64,000 bases of DNA from Sorghum bicolor. Its lineage: Eukaryota > Streptophyta > Magnoliopsida > Poales > Poaceae. The position numbers and the translations under genes are program-made. The DNA lies in contig NC_012879.2 of assembly GCF_000003195.3 (NCBI RefSeq), positions 60,733,671-60,797,670 on the forward strand, written 5' to 3'. A model generated the notes under the pieces. The model made no database searches. It was not told where the DNA came from and saw nothing but the letters and a program-made list of their open reading frames with translations. This document shows positions 9,723 through 20,460 of this stretch, in pieces. Positions within the stretch are counted from its first letter, which is position 1; the number at the start of each line of letters is the position of its first letter.

Positions 9723-12476
9723 GAGAAAGAAAAAAAGCTAACCACACTAAAAATCTATCAATGTCAATCACTATAGCTTAAGTTTGTGCATGTAGTTAGC
9801 CCTATGGTCCCTTGCGCACCTAAGGTCAGTCTCAATGCATATTTTATAAGAGTGTCATGCACATTAAACAGGGTGCCACATAAGCAAAATTGTTGACTTG
9901 ACAGGGTTATTAAATGAAGTAGTTTCATCACATAAGAGAGGAGTTTCATCCCCATGGAACTCATGTGGATCGGTTACCTAGTTTATAGTCTTGGTAACTG
10001 TGGTATGAAACTATGCATTGAGATTGGCCTAATATCACACTCCCAGAGCTAGAGTTGCCTCAAACAAAAAGTTAAAGAAATAGAAATTAAAGATAAGAAG
10101 AAGCTAAAACCTAATATAAGAAGATGAAATCATACCTAATGGCGCCTAATAGACCTTGAGCACCATCTATAGATCCGTATAATATTCAGGAGACCTTTAG
10201 ATCACGAATGCATGCATAGCGCGTTGACAAGCTGTTTGGTGGAGCGCTTGCCGCCTGTGTTCGAGCACTGCTCAACACAAATTCGTAGCGGGTTTTTCTC
10301 CAGTTTTCTTTGTAGATTCAAGTGCAAATGCCCCACAATGGTCAAGGTATCATTCCCGTTAGGCTTGGAGTCTAATGATCTTCAAGTACGATTATATTTA
10401 TCCTGGTTCAGGCTTTTGAGCTATACGTCCACCAGAATGGTGTTCTTCATGTTAGGAATGCCCTACATCTAGCAGTATGATTTATCTTAAAGGGTCGTCC
10501 TATTTGCGTGCTCTACCGAATTGTTGGACTTGGGGTGATAGACAGGTGCCCAATATGCCTGGATCTGGATGTGCTAGGTGTCACATAAGTCAAGGAACTT
10601 GTGCCCTATGAACTGGGTGCCACTTTTAGTGATAATGAAATTAAGGACCCCAAACATATGGATGATGTCTAGGACAAACTTACCGTGCGCTTGGAGTTGA
10701 GAGTATGATGGGTCATACCTTGACCCACTTGGTAAACTTGTCGACGGTGACCAAGAGGTGATCAATGCCCCTGAGATCCTACTTGAATTTGGCAACCATG
10801 TCGAGGCACCGAACCACAAAGGGTCAGGTGATTGGGATAGTGTGGAGTACCAATGTTGGGAGGTTGGTCTATTAGGTGGAAAACTAGGACCCTTAGTGCG
10901 TCTTTAAGAGGTCTTTGGCGTCAATGAGGGCCATCGGCTAGTCAAAACCATGCCAGAACACCATGCTGACTAAAGCCCTCGAAGAAGCATGGTGCCCATA
11001 GATATCAGTGTGGATGCCATAGAGTAGAGCCTTCCCCTTGCTAGCAGGGACACACTTGAGGAGGACCCCCAAGGTGCTCTGTGTGTGTAGTTGCCCCTCC
11101 ATGATTTGTAGCTTTTTGCCCAACAAACTAGGCATCAGGCCTTGGTGGGATCCTTCAAGAGGATCCCTTGGTTGAGGTAGTTGAGGAAGGGACAATCCAA
11201 ACACATTCACCTTTCGCTCCAATATCCTAGGTCAGACAAGCCATCTTCATGGTCATGCATTCCGTCCTCAGGCCTACCCACCACTCAGTCGTTCATCTTA
11301 TCTATGGTGTTGGCTAGTGTCTATCTAGGTTCAACTCCCTCTTCAAGTCAAGGGGTTGCCGGGAGCACCCGGGGAGGCATTAGAAGAACAATGGCTTCTA
11401 GTGGTGACCATCAATACCTTGACCTTTGGGCTTGGTTACACATTTGCTTGGCCAACGAGGGCATTTGGGGCCTGTTTGCTGTTTGGTTGACGAGGCTATC
11501 CATGATGCTAGTAGGCACATGGTTAGGCTTAGCCTTCCCTTTGAGTCAGATCGAGGGGTTGACGAGGACATGTAGAAAGAAGCTAGGCGGAGGTCTACCT
11601 TAGGTGGATGTCAACTTTCTCCTTCCCCTTTGTCGCATTGAACTATGTGATGGAGTTTGATTCCATTGAACTTACCTTCCATCTTATGGACCTCCCTATA
11701 GTAAGCCTCTATGTTCTCATCCTGGTAGGATGACTCATTCATGGCCTGGTTGATTATCATTAGCATAGAATCTCCTAGGACATAGAGGTAGCATGCCCTA
11801 AGAGCAGTTGTTGCATGTACTGACATTGTTAGTAGCTCAAAATGAAGCTAAAGGGCATACCTTAGCTTGTTAGCGCTTGAGGATATGAGCAATACCCTAG
11901 TCCCTGCACCTCCAAGCATGAGGGAGTTGTCGAAATCCATGGTCCAATATCCCTGCTTGAAAGGGATGGGCAGGGTCTGCTCCTTTGTCTATTTCACGAG
12001 GAAGTTGGCGAGGACCTAGGACTTGATGGCGGTGCAAGGGACATAGCATCTGTTAAGGCCCATAAGCTCCAATCACTACTTAGCGATTCACCCAAAGGAT
12101 TTGCTATTATTGATGACATATCCGAAGGTGCTAGAGGAAACCACCATGATGATGGGGTGACTATTGAAATAGTGGCACTACTTGAGCTTACTAATGGGCA
12201 CAACGTAAAGAAGCTTTCTAGACTTGTGGGTAGTGGGTCTTTGAGTAAAAAAGAACATCACTAATGGAGTATACAGGTCTTTGGACCTTGAGGGCATGCG
12301 CCTTCCTTCTCATGCTTGGCCACCGGGGATGTGCTTACGGCACACGCACCAACCGTGATGTACAGAAGCAAGTCTCCCATATAGTTGTCATGCGAGGTGG
12401 TTAGGAAGTTGTTTAGCCAGTCAACAAACTATTGAGCTTCTTCCTTCCACTCGAATTGCTTAGATTTCTTCAAGAG

Positions 12477-13932
12477 TGTAATGTCTCGCCTCCACGAGGC
12501 CGGGCTTCTTCCTTCCACTTGAATTTCTTAGACTTCTTCAACTTTGTAACGTCATGTGTCCACTCTTAGACCTCTTCAAGAGTGTAACGTCCCGTCTCCA
12601 CGAGACCGGACCTGCTTACATTTAGTAGCTTTTCTAGAACATAGACTACCCTCACAGACCAATACTAGACTTTTCTGCACATGTTGTCCTTACTCGTGTC
12701 CAGACCCGCTTACATCTGGTAGCTTTTCTAGAACATAGACTACCCTCACAGACCAACACTAGACTTTTCTACATATGTTGTCCTTACTCGTGCACACCTA
12801 GGAAGAACTTCCAGGTCGGTCACCCAGCCCATAATTTCTTTAGATCAAGCATGCTTAACTTTAGAGTTTTTTAGAGATAGACTACGGGAAAAGAAGTTGC
12901 AACTTATTGTTATGGGTATCCTATTAATCCTATTAAGCCCTAGGCCATGATGTTACATCCTTACTCCCTTAAGAGACTTACGTCCTCATTGGTCAACCCC
13001 AAGTCAAGAACGTCCCCTCTTGGCCACGTCCGTGTGTCCAATGCTAGTGCATGTTTCATGTTGTGTGACCACTTCGGGTCCACACCAACCATGCATACTA
13101 TGCCTACACAACTACAACGCACGTGCCCATGAAACCGTGAGAGTTGACTCTAATACCATTCTATAATGTCCCGCCTACATGAGGCTGGCCCCCGCCTCCA
13201 CGAGGCTAGGTCCACTTACATCTGGCAGCTTTTCTAAGATATAGACTGCCCTTACAAACCAACACTAGTCTTTTTTGTACACTTTGTCCTCACTCGTGCG
13301 CACTTTAGAAGAACTTCCTAGCCGGTCACTGTGGGGGTATAAACCCCTATACCCTTACAGCTAGACTTCCGCCAGGAGGCTTGGCCCATTACGAGACGAG
13401 TTCAAGGCTTGATCCGACAACCTGGAGTTTCGCGCAAGGAAACAAGATGTGGAGATTAAGCAGGATTCTAGTCGGTTAGAATAGGAATTGATATCGAATT
13501 ATCCATGGCAATTGTAACCGACTAGGATTAGTTTCCAGATCTGTAACCCTGCCCTCCAGACTATATAAGGAGGGGCAAGGGACCCCCCTATCATATCATA
13601 TTCTCTCAACACAAATCAATACAACCAGACGCAGGACGTAGGTATTACGCCAACTCGGCGGCCGAACCTGGATAAAAAGCTTGTCCGTGTCTTGCGTCAC
13701 CATCGAGTTCGTAGTTTGCGCACCGTCTACCGATAAACTACTACCGTGGGTATACCCCAAGGTAGACTGCCGACCAGCTTTCGTCGACAGTCACAGATCC
13801 TAAAAGTTCTCTAGGCTAAGCATGCTTAACTTTAAAGTTCTTTGAAGATGGACTTTTGAAAAAGAAGTTGTAACTTATTGATATGTGTATCATATTAATT
13901 CTATTAATTAAGCCCTGAGCTGAGATGTTACA
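12477..13932 (-). mobile_element. TRIM-like miniature LTR retrotransposon
   Basis: Inserted in the gypsy remnant with a 5-bp target duplication AAGAG (12472-12476 and 13933-13937). The outer ends are TGTAATGTC and GATGTTACA (TG...CA). Two LTR-like copies, about 12583-12957 and 13162-13932, flank roughly 200 bp of non-coding interior. On the minus strand the interior starts with TGGTATTAGAGTC (about 13144-13157), a good match to the initiator-tRNA-Met primer site, and ends in a purine-rich AAGGGAGTAAGGA (about 12959-12971). Size without the nested solo LTR is about 990 bp and it has no coding capacity, which fits a TRIM. A roughly 95-bp tandem repeat lies inside the left LTR (12601-12800). Confidence 0.7.
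13330..13789. mobile_element. Solo LTR, TSD GTCAC
   Basis: 460-bp sequence starting TGTGGGGGTATAAACCCC and ending TTTCGTCGACA, flanked by the perfect 5-bp duplication GTCAC (13325-13329 and 13790-13794). It contains a TATA box (CTATATAAGG near 13560) and a downstream leader-like segment. No internal retrotransposon sequence remains, so it is a solo LTR, probably gypsy-type. It lies inside one LTR of the TRIM. Confidence 0.85.
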
Positions 13933-14280
13933 AAGAGCTTGTAGGATGGCATCCCACTTCATCGAGGTGTGAGACCATATGACTAAGTGGTGCCAGCAGG
14001 CACCCTATGAGCCTCTGGGCTCCTTTAAGGTTCCTGACTGGTTCAATGTTAATAACGGGAGAGATTTTGTTGGGGTTGGCTTTGATGCCTCGCTTGAACA
14101 TGATGAATCCGAGTAGTTTCCTAGGTGAGACCACAAAGATGCACTGCTTCGGGTTGAGCTTGATCCGGTTGGCTCAGAGGTTTGACAACCTGCGTGGATT
14201 ATGCGAATGATTACCTCGCTCGCTCTGCTTTGACCGTGGCCAGGTACGCACATATGGCTCCCACACCTAGAAGGCACCAC

Positions 14281-15398
14281 ATACGACTACATCATCTTTC
14301 GGCTCCTTCCACTACTACTTCATCTTCGCTACGGACAGCATTGATAACAAGCCAACTATGAAGCATTTGGAGATGTGATTGTCCAACTGATGGAGATTCT
14401 ATGGGGCACCTGCCAATCGATGACAAATTCTAGCTCATGGCATATATATGGCTATAGAAATAGAAATATACTAGGCTACAAAAATGAATAAAATCTGGCA
14501 AAACCTAGCTAAACCAGTTTTCTTGGGTCTGTACATTTTTTGTACATCAGTTATAAGGGAAAGAACCCACAAGAAATATAGCCAACAAACAGAGATAGGT
14601 TAGCCCTGCATCTTTTCTCTGCTTGTTTTTTTTTTTTGAAGGAGTCGAAACTCTGCTTTTCTTGCAGCTATTAAGGTCTTATATTACAGATGAGCTGGGG
14701 ATACCAGGGACACAGTTCAGCAACAATCCTCACATGCACCCTAGCTAGAAGCAGGTTTAATTAAACTCATTCAGCCAAGCCTGCAGCGTCTTGGTTACTA
14801 CCATATACCTGTTGGTGGTGCCACCAGATTGGGAAAAGCTCGCCGTACGTCGATGGGTCAGCGCGGCGCATGTCCGCTGATGTCGCTCCTAGCTAGCTAT
14901 AGGACACATCACACACGTACTTGCTTTGGCTTGAGGCTCCAGTTGGGGACCGCGCTCCCTCGCCTGACTGAATCCTCCTCGTGCTTCACGACGGGATCTC
15001 TTAAGAGCAAGGCTAATAATACAGCCCAACTACTGGCTGTAAGGTTTCTTTATAGCCTTCTTGCAGCCACTCATATAATGGTTAGCTCATCACTATTAAT
15101 ATATGGGTCTCTCTGTTCTTGTGTCTGAGCCGGCTGTAAGCTTACAGCCCGGCAGGCCGGCGTAGCTTTCGGACTCGGGAGGGACGGAGGGTCGTCGGAG
15201 GCCCTGGCTGCCGGGCATACATTTCAGCTTGAGTTCAGGAAGAAGTAACTACGCATATCATATTACACAGCGGTGAAATTAAAGTAAACAGGATCGGAAT
15301 TGACTGAAGCAGCAGGAGCAGGGTATAGCAGGCAGGCACTCCAGGCAGCCGGCGGCGGCGGTGGCTACGGCCGGGGCCGGTAACTAGCTAGCTAGGCA
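14281..15398. other. Gene-free stretch with repeat fragments
   Basis: No supported gene. A T-run at 14626-14637 followed by GAAGGAGTCGAAACTCTGC looks like the reverse complement of a LINE or SINE poly-A end. 15005-15155 contains a short repeat-like segment rich in CAGCC/GGCTG, possibly a MITE piece. Confidence 0.4.
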
Positions 15399-15752
15399 TC
15401 AGGGGCCCCGCCCCCGCCTGGCCGCGCGGACGATGGCGGCGGCCTGCGCCAGGGTGAACGTCTCGACGAGGATGTGGTCGTATCGAGGGTCCACGTGCAT
15501 CGTCAGGAAGACGTCGGAGCGGTAGCCGTGGTGCGCCTTCACGGACTGCTCCGACGCGAAGGCCAGCCTGCACCGCTCGCACGCGAACGTCAGGCGGCCC
15601 GGGCCTCTGACGGGCTCCAGGTCGGCCTCGTGCGCCGACTTGATGAGGCGCCGCCCGGGGAACGCGGGATCGTCGTCGTCCCCGTCGCTGCCGCCCGCGG
15701 CGGCCATCGCCGCCGGCGGGTGGTGCGGAACGACCGGGCCGGCCACGCTCAT
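15399..15752 (-). CDS. Small protein with degenerate C2H2-like motif
   Basis: Predicted single-exon protein of 117 residues. A Gly/Asp-rich N-terminus is followed by FACERCRLAFASEQSVKAHH at about 56-75. This has the CxxC and first His spacing of a C2H2 finger, but the next His after the adjacent pair comes only about 11 residues on, so the finger is atypical. The C-terminus ends in LAQAAAIVRAARRGRGP. A TATA-like TTAAATA lies about 225 bp upstream (15975-15981), with a TGACGTCA site further up. Coding status is supported by a related, broken copy at 43742-43960 that conserves ESVKTHH...DVFLTMH and ATAIVRAAR in frame pieces. Function unknown; possibly a zinc-finger-derived protein. Confidence 0.55.
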   Translation of the reverse strand: MSVAGPVVPHHPPAAMAAAGGSDGDDDDPAFPGRRLIKSAHEADLEPVRGPGRLTFACERCRLAFASEQSVKAHHGYRSDVFLTMHVDPRYDHILVETFTLAQAAAIVRAARRGRGP

Positions 15753-16092
15753 CGTCCTCGTGCGCCGATCGTGGAGCTAGTGTCGGTCGGATCGGAGCTG
15801 CTAGCTAGCTGCGTTTGTGGCGTGAGTGGTTGAGAACACGGCGGCCGGAGGAGGAGATCGAGTTCCAGCGACCCGCGAGATCCGATCGAGGAGAAATGGT
15901 TTTGGTTTTGGTTTTGGGAGCTAGCACACCGCCGGCCGGGAGGGGGGAGATGAGCAGTGTGGCGTGGCGTGGCGTATTTAACTTTAGAGCTAGCTTGTTG
16001 TAACCTAGCTATGCGCGGTATGCAGCCCACCACCGAGAAGAGTGTGACACTGGTCGTCGTCGAGTGGACACTGGTCGTTGGTCCCACACTTA

Positions 16093-16107
16093 CGTCAGAT
16101 GACGTCA
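16093..16107. promoter_or_regulatory. Paired bZIP-type sites (TACGTCA GA TGACGTCA)
   Basis: Perfect palindrome TGACGTCA at 16100-16107 preceded by TACGTCA. It lies about 340 bp upstream of the ATG of the 15.4-kb gene. The TGACGTCAC core is kept in the separate promoter fragment at 41008-41015. Resembles TGA/CRE-type bZIP sites; function is inferred. Confidence 0.45.
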
Positions 16108-16129
16108 CGCATTTAATTTTAATTTGCAT

Positions 16130-17193
16130 TGTGCTGATAATATATCAAAACACACAGCGCAAGAAATAGATGAAGGAAAAGAAGAGAAGCAGGATGTAAT
16201 GTGAAGGAGGCCTGAGAAAAAAAAAAGATCTAATCAACAACTAGCTAATACCATGCATGGAAATTAAAACCCCACTTTATGAGTCTATATCTTGTTTTCC
16301 AAGTAGGTTGGGTAGCCACCGAACAAGTACACGAGTCTCCAATTATCCATATATCCCGCATACTAGTCGACAAAATCATACTTTTTGAGTATAAAAATGT
16401 CGCATTTAGAAGTTTCGAATAGGTGGCTAACACGTACCATGACGACAAAGAAAACGGAAATAGCCACATTTAATGATTTTTGGAATGACGTTTAGTGTCG
16501 CGACAAGTATATCAAAATCCATGACATGAACAATATACTACTAATCAATTCTTCGACAACAAACCGACAAAATCATCGATCATTGAGTTGACTTGTTTCC
16601 TTCGTGTGATAAACAACAAGCGCCAAAAATCCCTACCCCAGCTGATACTAAGACCGATATGTCCTATCTTTATGAAACATACCTAATCCTAAAATATGTA
16701 TTTTACTTCTTGAGTTTTCTTTGAATTTGTTGTATTTAGTTAATACCTAGTTTAATTTCATAATTTATTCCATTTATTTACTTGCATACATATTCTATAT
16801 GAATTATCTAAATTACTTTCAATTTCATTTGTGTTCCAACATGTGGCTCGACACTTGATTCACCACATAGAGAGACATCCCTTGGGTTCAATATAAATTT
16901 TGAATAAATCAGTAAAACAACTAGGAAAGAAATTAAGTTCTTAATGTGGCCACTATATATATTTCTCGCTTACTATATTTCTTGAAATGCCCCAATTAAC
17001 CAACTCGTACTAATGCTTAAAGACTAACAGATATATCAGTAGGAGATACTTATAGGACCTCAGAGTATGTACAGTGTAGCACTGACAAACTGTGCATATA
17101 TGCTAAAAAAAATAGAATAACTACATCATATCATACTAAAATGGATGTACCCCTATGGCCACCCTTGTGATTTTTTTTGGGAGGGAGGAGGTT
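16130..17193. other. Gene-free AT-rich stretch
   Basis: No gene or clear transposon ends recognised. A few short open frames lack similarity to known families. Confidence 0.5.
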
Positions 17194-17211
17194 GGGGGGG
17201 GGGGGGGGGGG
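17194..17211. repeat. G18 homopolymer
   Basis: Eighteen G residues preceded by a GGGAGGGAGGAGGTT purine tract. Possible G-quadruplex former and likely length-variable. Confidence 0.9.
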
Positions 17212-17486
17212 CAATATCGCATTATTTGTGATAATAGGACATTTTAGGAGCAATGAACTAATGAGTTCACGACAGTTGTTTCTTATGTTATCACTTGCTT
17301 CCTGTGTGTGCGCGCAGTAGAAGAACACAATATATGGGTTTATAATCCTAGCTATTATTAAAACCGATCGAGAGATCACATCACCGAGCACATCATAATT
17401 AAAACATATATGGCAGGTTAAATTTTTTTAGATATTATTAATTGAACGAATCCTCGTCATATACTGAAGGTAAGCCAACAGCGGCA

Positions 17487-17750
17487 TCAGTTGTGGATGC
17501 GATAGTGGCCATGAACAGCCTTCAAGGTGGGGAAGTGGCGGTGGCAGACTGGGCACCGGTAAGGCCTGTCCCGATCCCGAATAGGGTCGTTAATCATGTG
17601 CAGTGCTGGGCCGTCGTCGTTGGCATCGTGCACCGCCTTGGGGTCCCATGGGCGGCGGCTTGGGTCATCGCCGGTGCACCCTAATGCTGCCCCGCCGGCG
17701 AGTAATTGGCCATAGGCCATGCAGAAGAGGAACACCTGCACTCCGTTCAT
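17487..17750 (-). CDS. ZF3, one-finger relative of ZF1/ZF2
   Basis: 87-residue open frame beginning MNGVQVFLFCMAYGQLLAGG, which matches the conserved N-terminus of ZF1/ZF2. One C2H2 finger (CPVCHRHF...KAVHGHYRIH, about 66-86) ends the protein; the stop follows one residue after the finger where the paralogs continue into a linker, second finger and EAR tail. Nothing downstream looks like the missing half. A TATA box (CTATATAAG, 17849-17857 on the minus strand) lies about 100 bp upstream of the ATG. The start was placed at 17750 by homology; a longer frame upstream is not conserved. Either a truncated pseudogene or a single-finger protein. Confidence 0.65.
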   Translation of the reverse strand: MNGVQVFLFCMAYGQLLAGGAALGCTGDDPSRRPWDPKAVHDANDDGPALHMINDPIRDRDRPYRCPVCHRHFPTLKAVHGHYRIHN

Positions 17751-17848
17751 ATATATAGCTAGTAGGGCAAAATGAGAGATGGAGAGAGTGGACAGTTGGG
17801 ACGAAGGAGTAGTGTAGGTTATGAGAAGCACCGAGTATGGGTAAATGA

Positions 17849-17857
17849 CTTATATAG
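17849..17857 (-). promoter_or_regulatory. TATA box of ZF3
   Basis: CTATATAAG on the minus strand, about 100 bp upstream of the ZF3 start codon. Confidence 0.45.
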
Positions 17858-18337
17858 CACTGTGTGTTTCAGGGTCAGAGCTTGCTAATAGCCTAAAGCA
17901 AAAGTCTGAAGATCAAGCTAAAACGCGTACGTACCGTAGCCATGCATATTGTGCCTCTGGTAGCCATATTGTGTTTTGTTTTGAATGGCAACAGGTCAAA
18001 AGATGTGTAGTAGTATATATATGGTATCTCGTACAAACTAGACACCTTAGTTCTTGACATCAGTATATCCCCTAACATCTAGCTTGTTGCTTTTTGGACT
18101 TCAAATTAAAGCCATAGCAGAAATATATATGTCTCTATGCGCTCCAAGACTAAAAACTCATACAACATCTTATCACGTTAAATTAAAAGCTGCTGGAAAC
18201 TCTGATTTCTATAGAAACAGTGGGCTTAGTTTGGATTGACTCGTTGGCAAACACCAATTTCTTTGGAACGTAAATTTTCACATGCATGCATAAGGAAGTA
18301 ACTAATCCAGCAGACTTGAGAAATACACCATATCCTA

Positions 18338-18580
18338 GGCCTTGTTTACTTCCACCCAAAAACACAAAATTTTTCAAGATTCCTTGTCACATCAAATCTT
18401 TAGACGTATGCATGGAGTATTAAATATAGACGAAAATAAAAACTAATTACACAGTTTGGACGAAATTGACGAGACGAATCTTTTGAGCCTAGTTAGTCTA
18501 TGGTTGGACAATAATTACCACAAACAAACGAAAGTGCTACAGTGTCACGAAATTTTGTCGTTGAGGAACTAAACAAGGCC
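18338..18580. mobile_element. GGCCTTGTTTAG-family MITE, copy 1
   Basis: 243-bp element with ends GGCCTTGTTTACTTCC and GAACTAAACAAGGCC and 3-bp duplications CTA on both sides. The interior carries the family hallmarks TCACATC(A/G)AATCTT, TTAAATATAGACGAAAA and CGAGACGAATCTTTTGAGCC. At least nine related copies or pieces occur in this window. Confidence 0.85.
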
Positions 18581-18599
18581 CTAGAATATATATACTTTC

Positions 18600-19080
18600 T
18601 CAGATATAGATTAAGGGAGAGTGGTATATGACTTTATTATATATGTCCTTGCATGCTCAATAAGATCTATGTATAGCAACGATGGCACCATGCTAATTCA
18701 TGGAAATTTTCATGCTGCATTTATTGATCCGTGGAGATTTGCATCCATTAATTCACCTATTTAATCAGGCTTTTGGATTCAAACATATGTGTAATCTGGG
18801 ATAAATTCTAAACTCTCTATTCATTTCTAGGACAGAGTGAGTAATTAATTAGATGAAAATGAGCTTGAAAGCCTTTAAATCAATAAGTATATAAACAGGC
18901 AAGTCAGCTAATCATCTCAAAACAGGTGCAATCAAGAGGTGTTGTAGTTAAATATCCATTAGTAACACATTTCTGAACATCTCTTTCAAATGCAACTAGG
19001 AAAACTCAAAAAAGTTATTTAGAACAAGCCCTTGGAAACATTGTAGATTGGACCATGATTGTGTTGATGCATGATTAAAT
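18600..19080. other. Gene-free stretch
   Basis: AT-rich, nothing recognisable. Confidence 0.5.
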
Positions 19081-19084
19081 TATA

Positions 19085-20165
19085 TTTTGTGTTAATATAC
19101 TCTTTAGATATCTCTATCTTTATATCCCTATATATCTATCTCTATCTTTAGTCTTTAATATGTAATCTCTATATCTATATCTCTATCTTTGCTGGAACCT
19201 TGTTCCATTATTAAAAAAATATCTATCTCTATTTATAATTTCTATCTCTGTCTCTATCTCTATAGCTAAAACATGGCATATAGATATGTCTGTGCGAACT
19301 ATTTTTACAGTGGTGGCCCCGGAACGTCGCCCCGCTTGCCCCTACATGGCCCTAAATATTTTTTTACCACCGACAAGGATTCTATCTTTTTCTGCTAAAA
19401 AATATTTTGTTTGTAGGAAATTATTACACTCGGTATAATATCTAAATCTCTATCTCTATCTTGAATCTCTATCTCTATTGAAACCTTGTTCCATTATTAA
19501 GAAAAAATCTCTATCTGTACCTTTATCTGTATCTGTATCTCTATCTCTATCTCTATCTATATCTCTACAGCTAAAACGTGACAAAAGATAGCATCTGCAC
19601 GAAATGTTTTTGTGGTGGTGGCTCCAATCTGTCGCCCCGCTCACCCCTAGGCAGCCCCTTCAGCAAATCCAATTGCCTCCTCCAACTTAGCTTCTCACCA
19701 ACACTAAAGATTCGACCACTGACAAGGATTATGTCTTTATGTCTAGTAAAACATATTTTGTTTGTAGAAAATTATTACACTCGATATAATCTTTATATCT
19801 CTATCTTCAATCTCTAATCTCTATCTCTGCTGCAACCTTATTCCATTATTAAAAAAATCTCTATCTCTATCTCTATCTCTGTAGCTAAAAAGTGGTAGAA
19901 GATATCATTTGCGCGAACTGTTTTTGTGGTAGTGACCCCAACCCGTAGCCCCACTCGCCCTTATGTGGCCCCTTTGGCAAATCACGTTGCCTCCTCCGAC
20001 CTAGCTTCTCACTAATAATGAAGATTCGACCGTCGACAAGATTCTGTCTTTCTTTATGTCTACTAAAACATATCTTGTTTGTGAGAAATTATTTTAATTT
20101 GTGCATGTCTTTCTTTATGTCTACTAAAGCATGTTTTGTTTGTGAGAAATTATTTTAATTCATGC
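19085..20165. repeat. Tandem array with CTATCT-rich units
   Basis: About three imperfect copies of a 286-352-bp unit. Anchor sequences CCTT(G/A)TTCCATTATTAA occur at 19198, 19484 and 19836. Each unit has a CTATCT pyrimidine array, a GCTAAAA(C/A)(G/A)TGG segment, a GTGGTGGC(C/T)CC...CGCCCC stretch, and a TTTTGTTTGTAG(G/A)AAATTATT block (19405, 19755, 20070). The last block is itself duplicated (about 62 bp) at 20105-20165. Non-coding; no TIR or LTR found. Confidence 0.75.
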
Positions 20166-20460
20166 TCATTGAGTTTTATCGAATACATATCTTAAGAATG
20201 CGATGACACATAAGCATCCAAACATTATTTCTATTGCTGATTGGCCCTAGCATGGTCAACTGATTGCCTTCCAAGCCATGATGGTATCGATCTTTGTGTG
20301 ACAAATTGCCCCATATGTGCTCTACATCTTGGTGGTGGCCATGTTTCCCAAAACCGTTTAATTTATGTTATTCAGTATGTCTGCTGTCATTCTATGGATC
20401 TCTAGCCGATACACACTTGAGACAACATAAATCTGGTAGTTTAGTGGGTGTCCCTGAGGG

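Larger units (their letters stand above)
10100..14280 (-). mobile_element. Decayed gypsy-type LTR retrotransposon, copy 2 (nested host)
   Basis: Minus-strand pol remnants in the order expected for gypsy elements. Reverse transcriptase end at 14134-13928 (GFIMFKRGIKANPNKI, then EPVRNLKGAQRLIG). RNase H pieces at about 12000-11610 (LYVLGDSMLMIINQAM, then YREVHKMEGKF). Integrase-like piece at 10819-10574 (FGVLNFIITKSGTQFIGHKF). All are broken by stops. It is interrupted at 12477-13932 by a TRIM element that splits the RT end from the KKSKQFEWKEEA segment. The long match to 2110-3966 at the same place relative to the zinc-finger gene implies the insertion predates the block duplication. Confidence 0.75.

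Noticed and set aside
15749..16129. 126-codon minus-strand frame upstream of the 15.4-kb gene
   Set aside because: It spans the promoter and TATA region and is not conserved in the copy at 40.6-41.0 kb.
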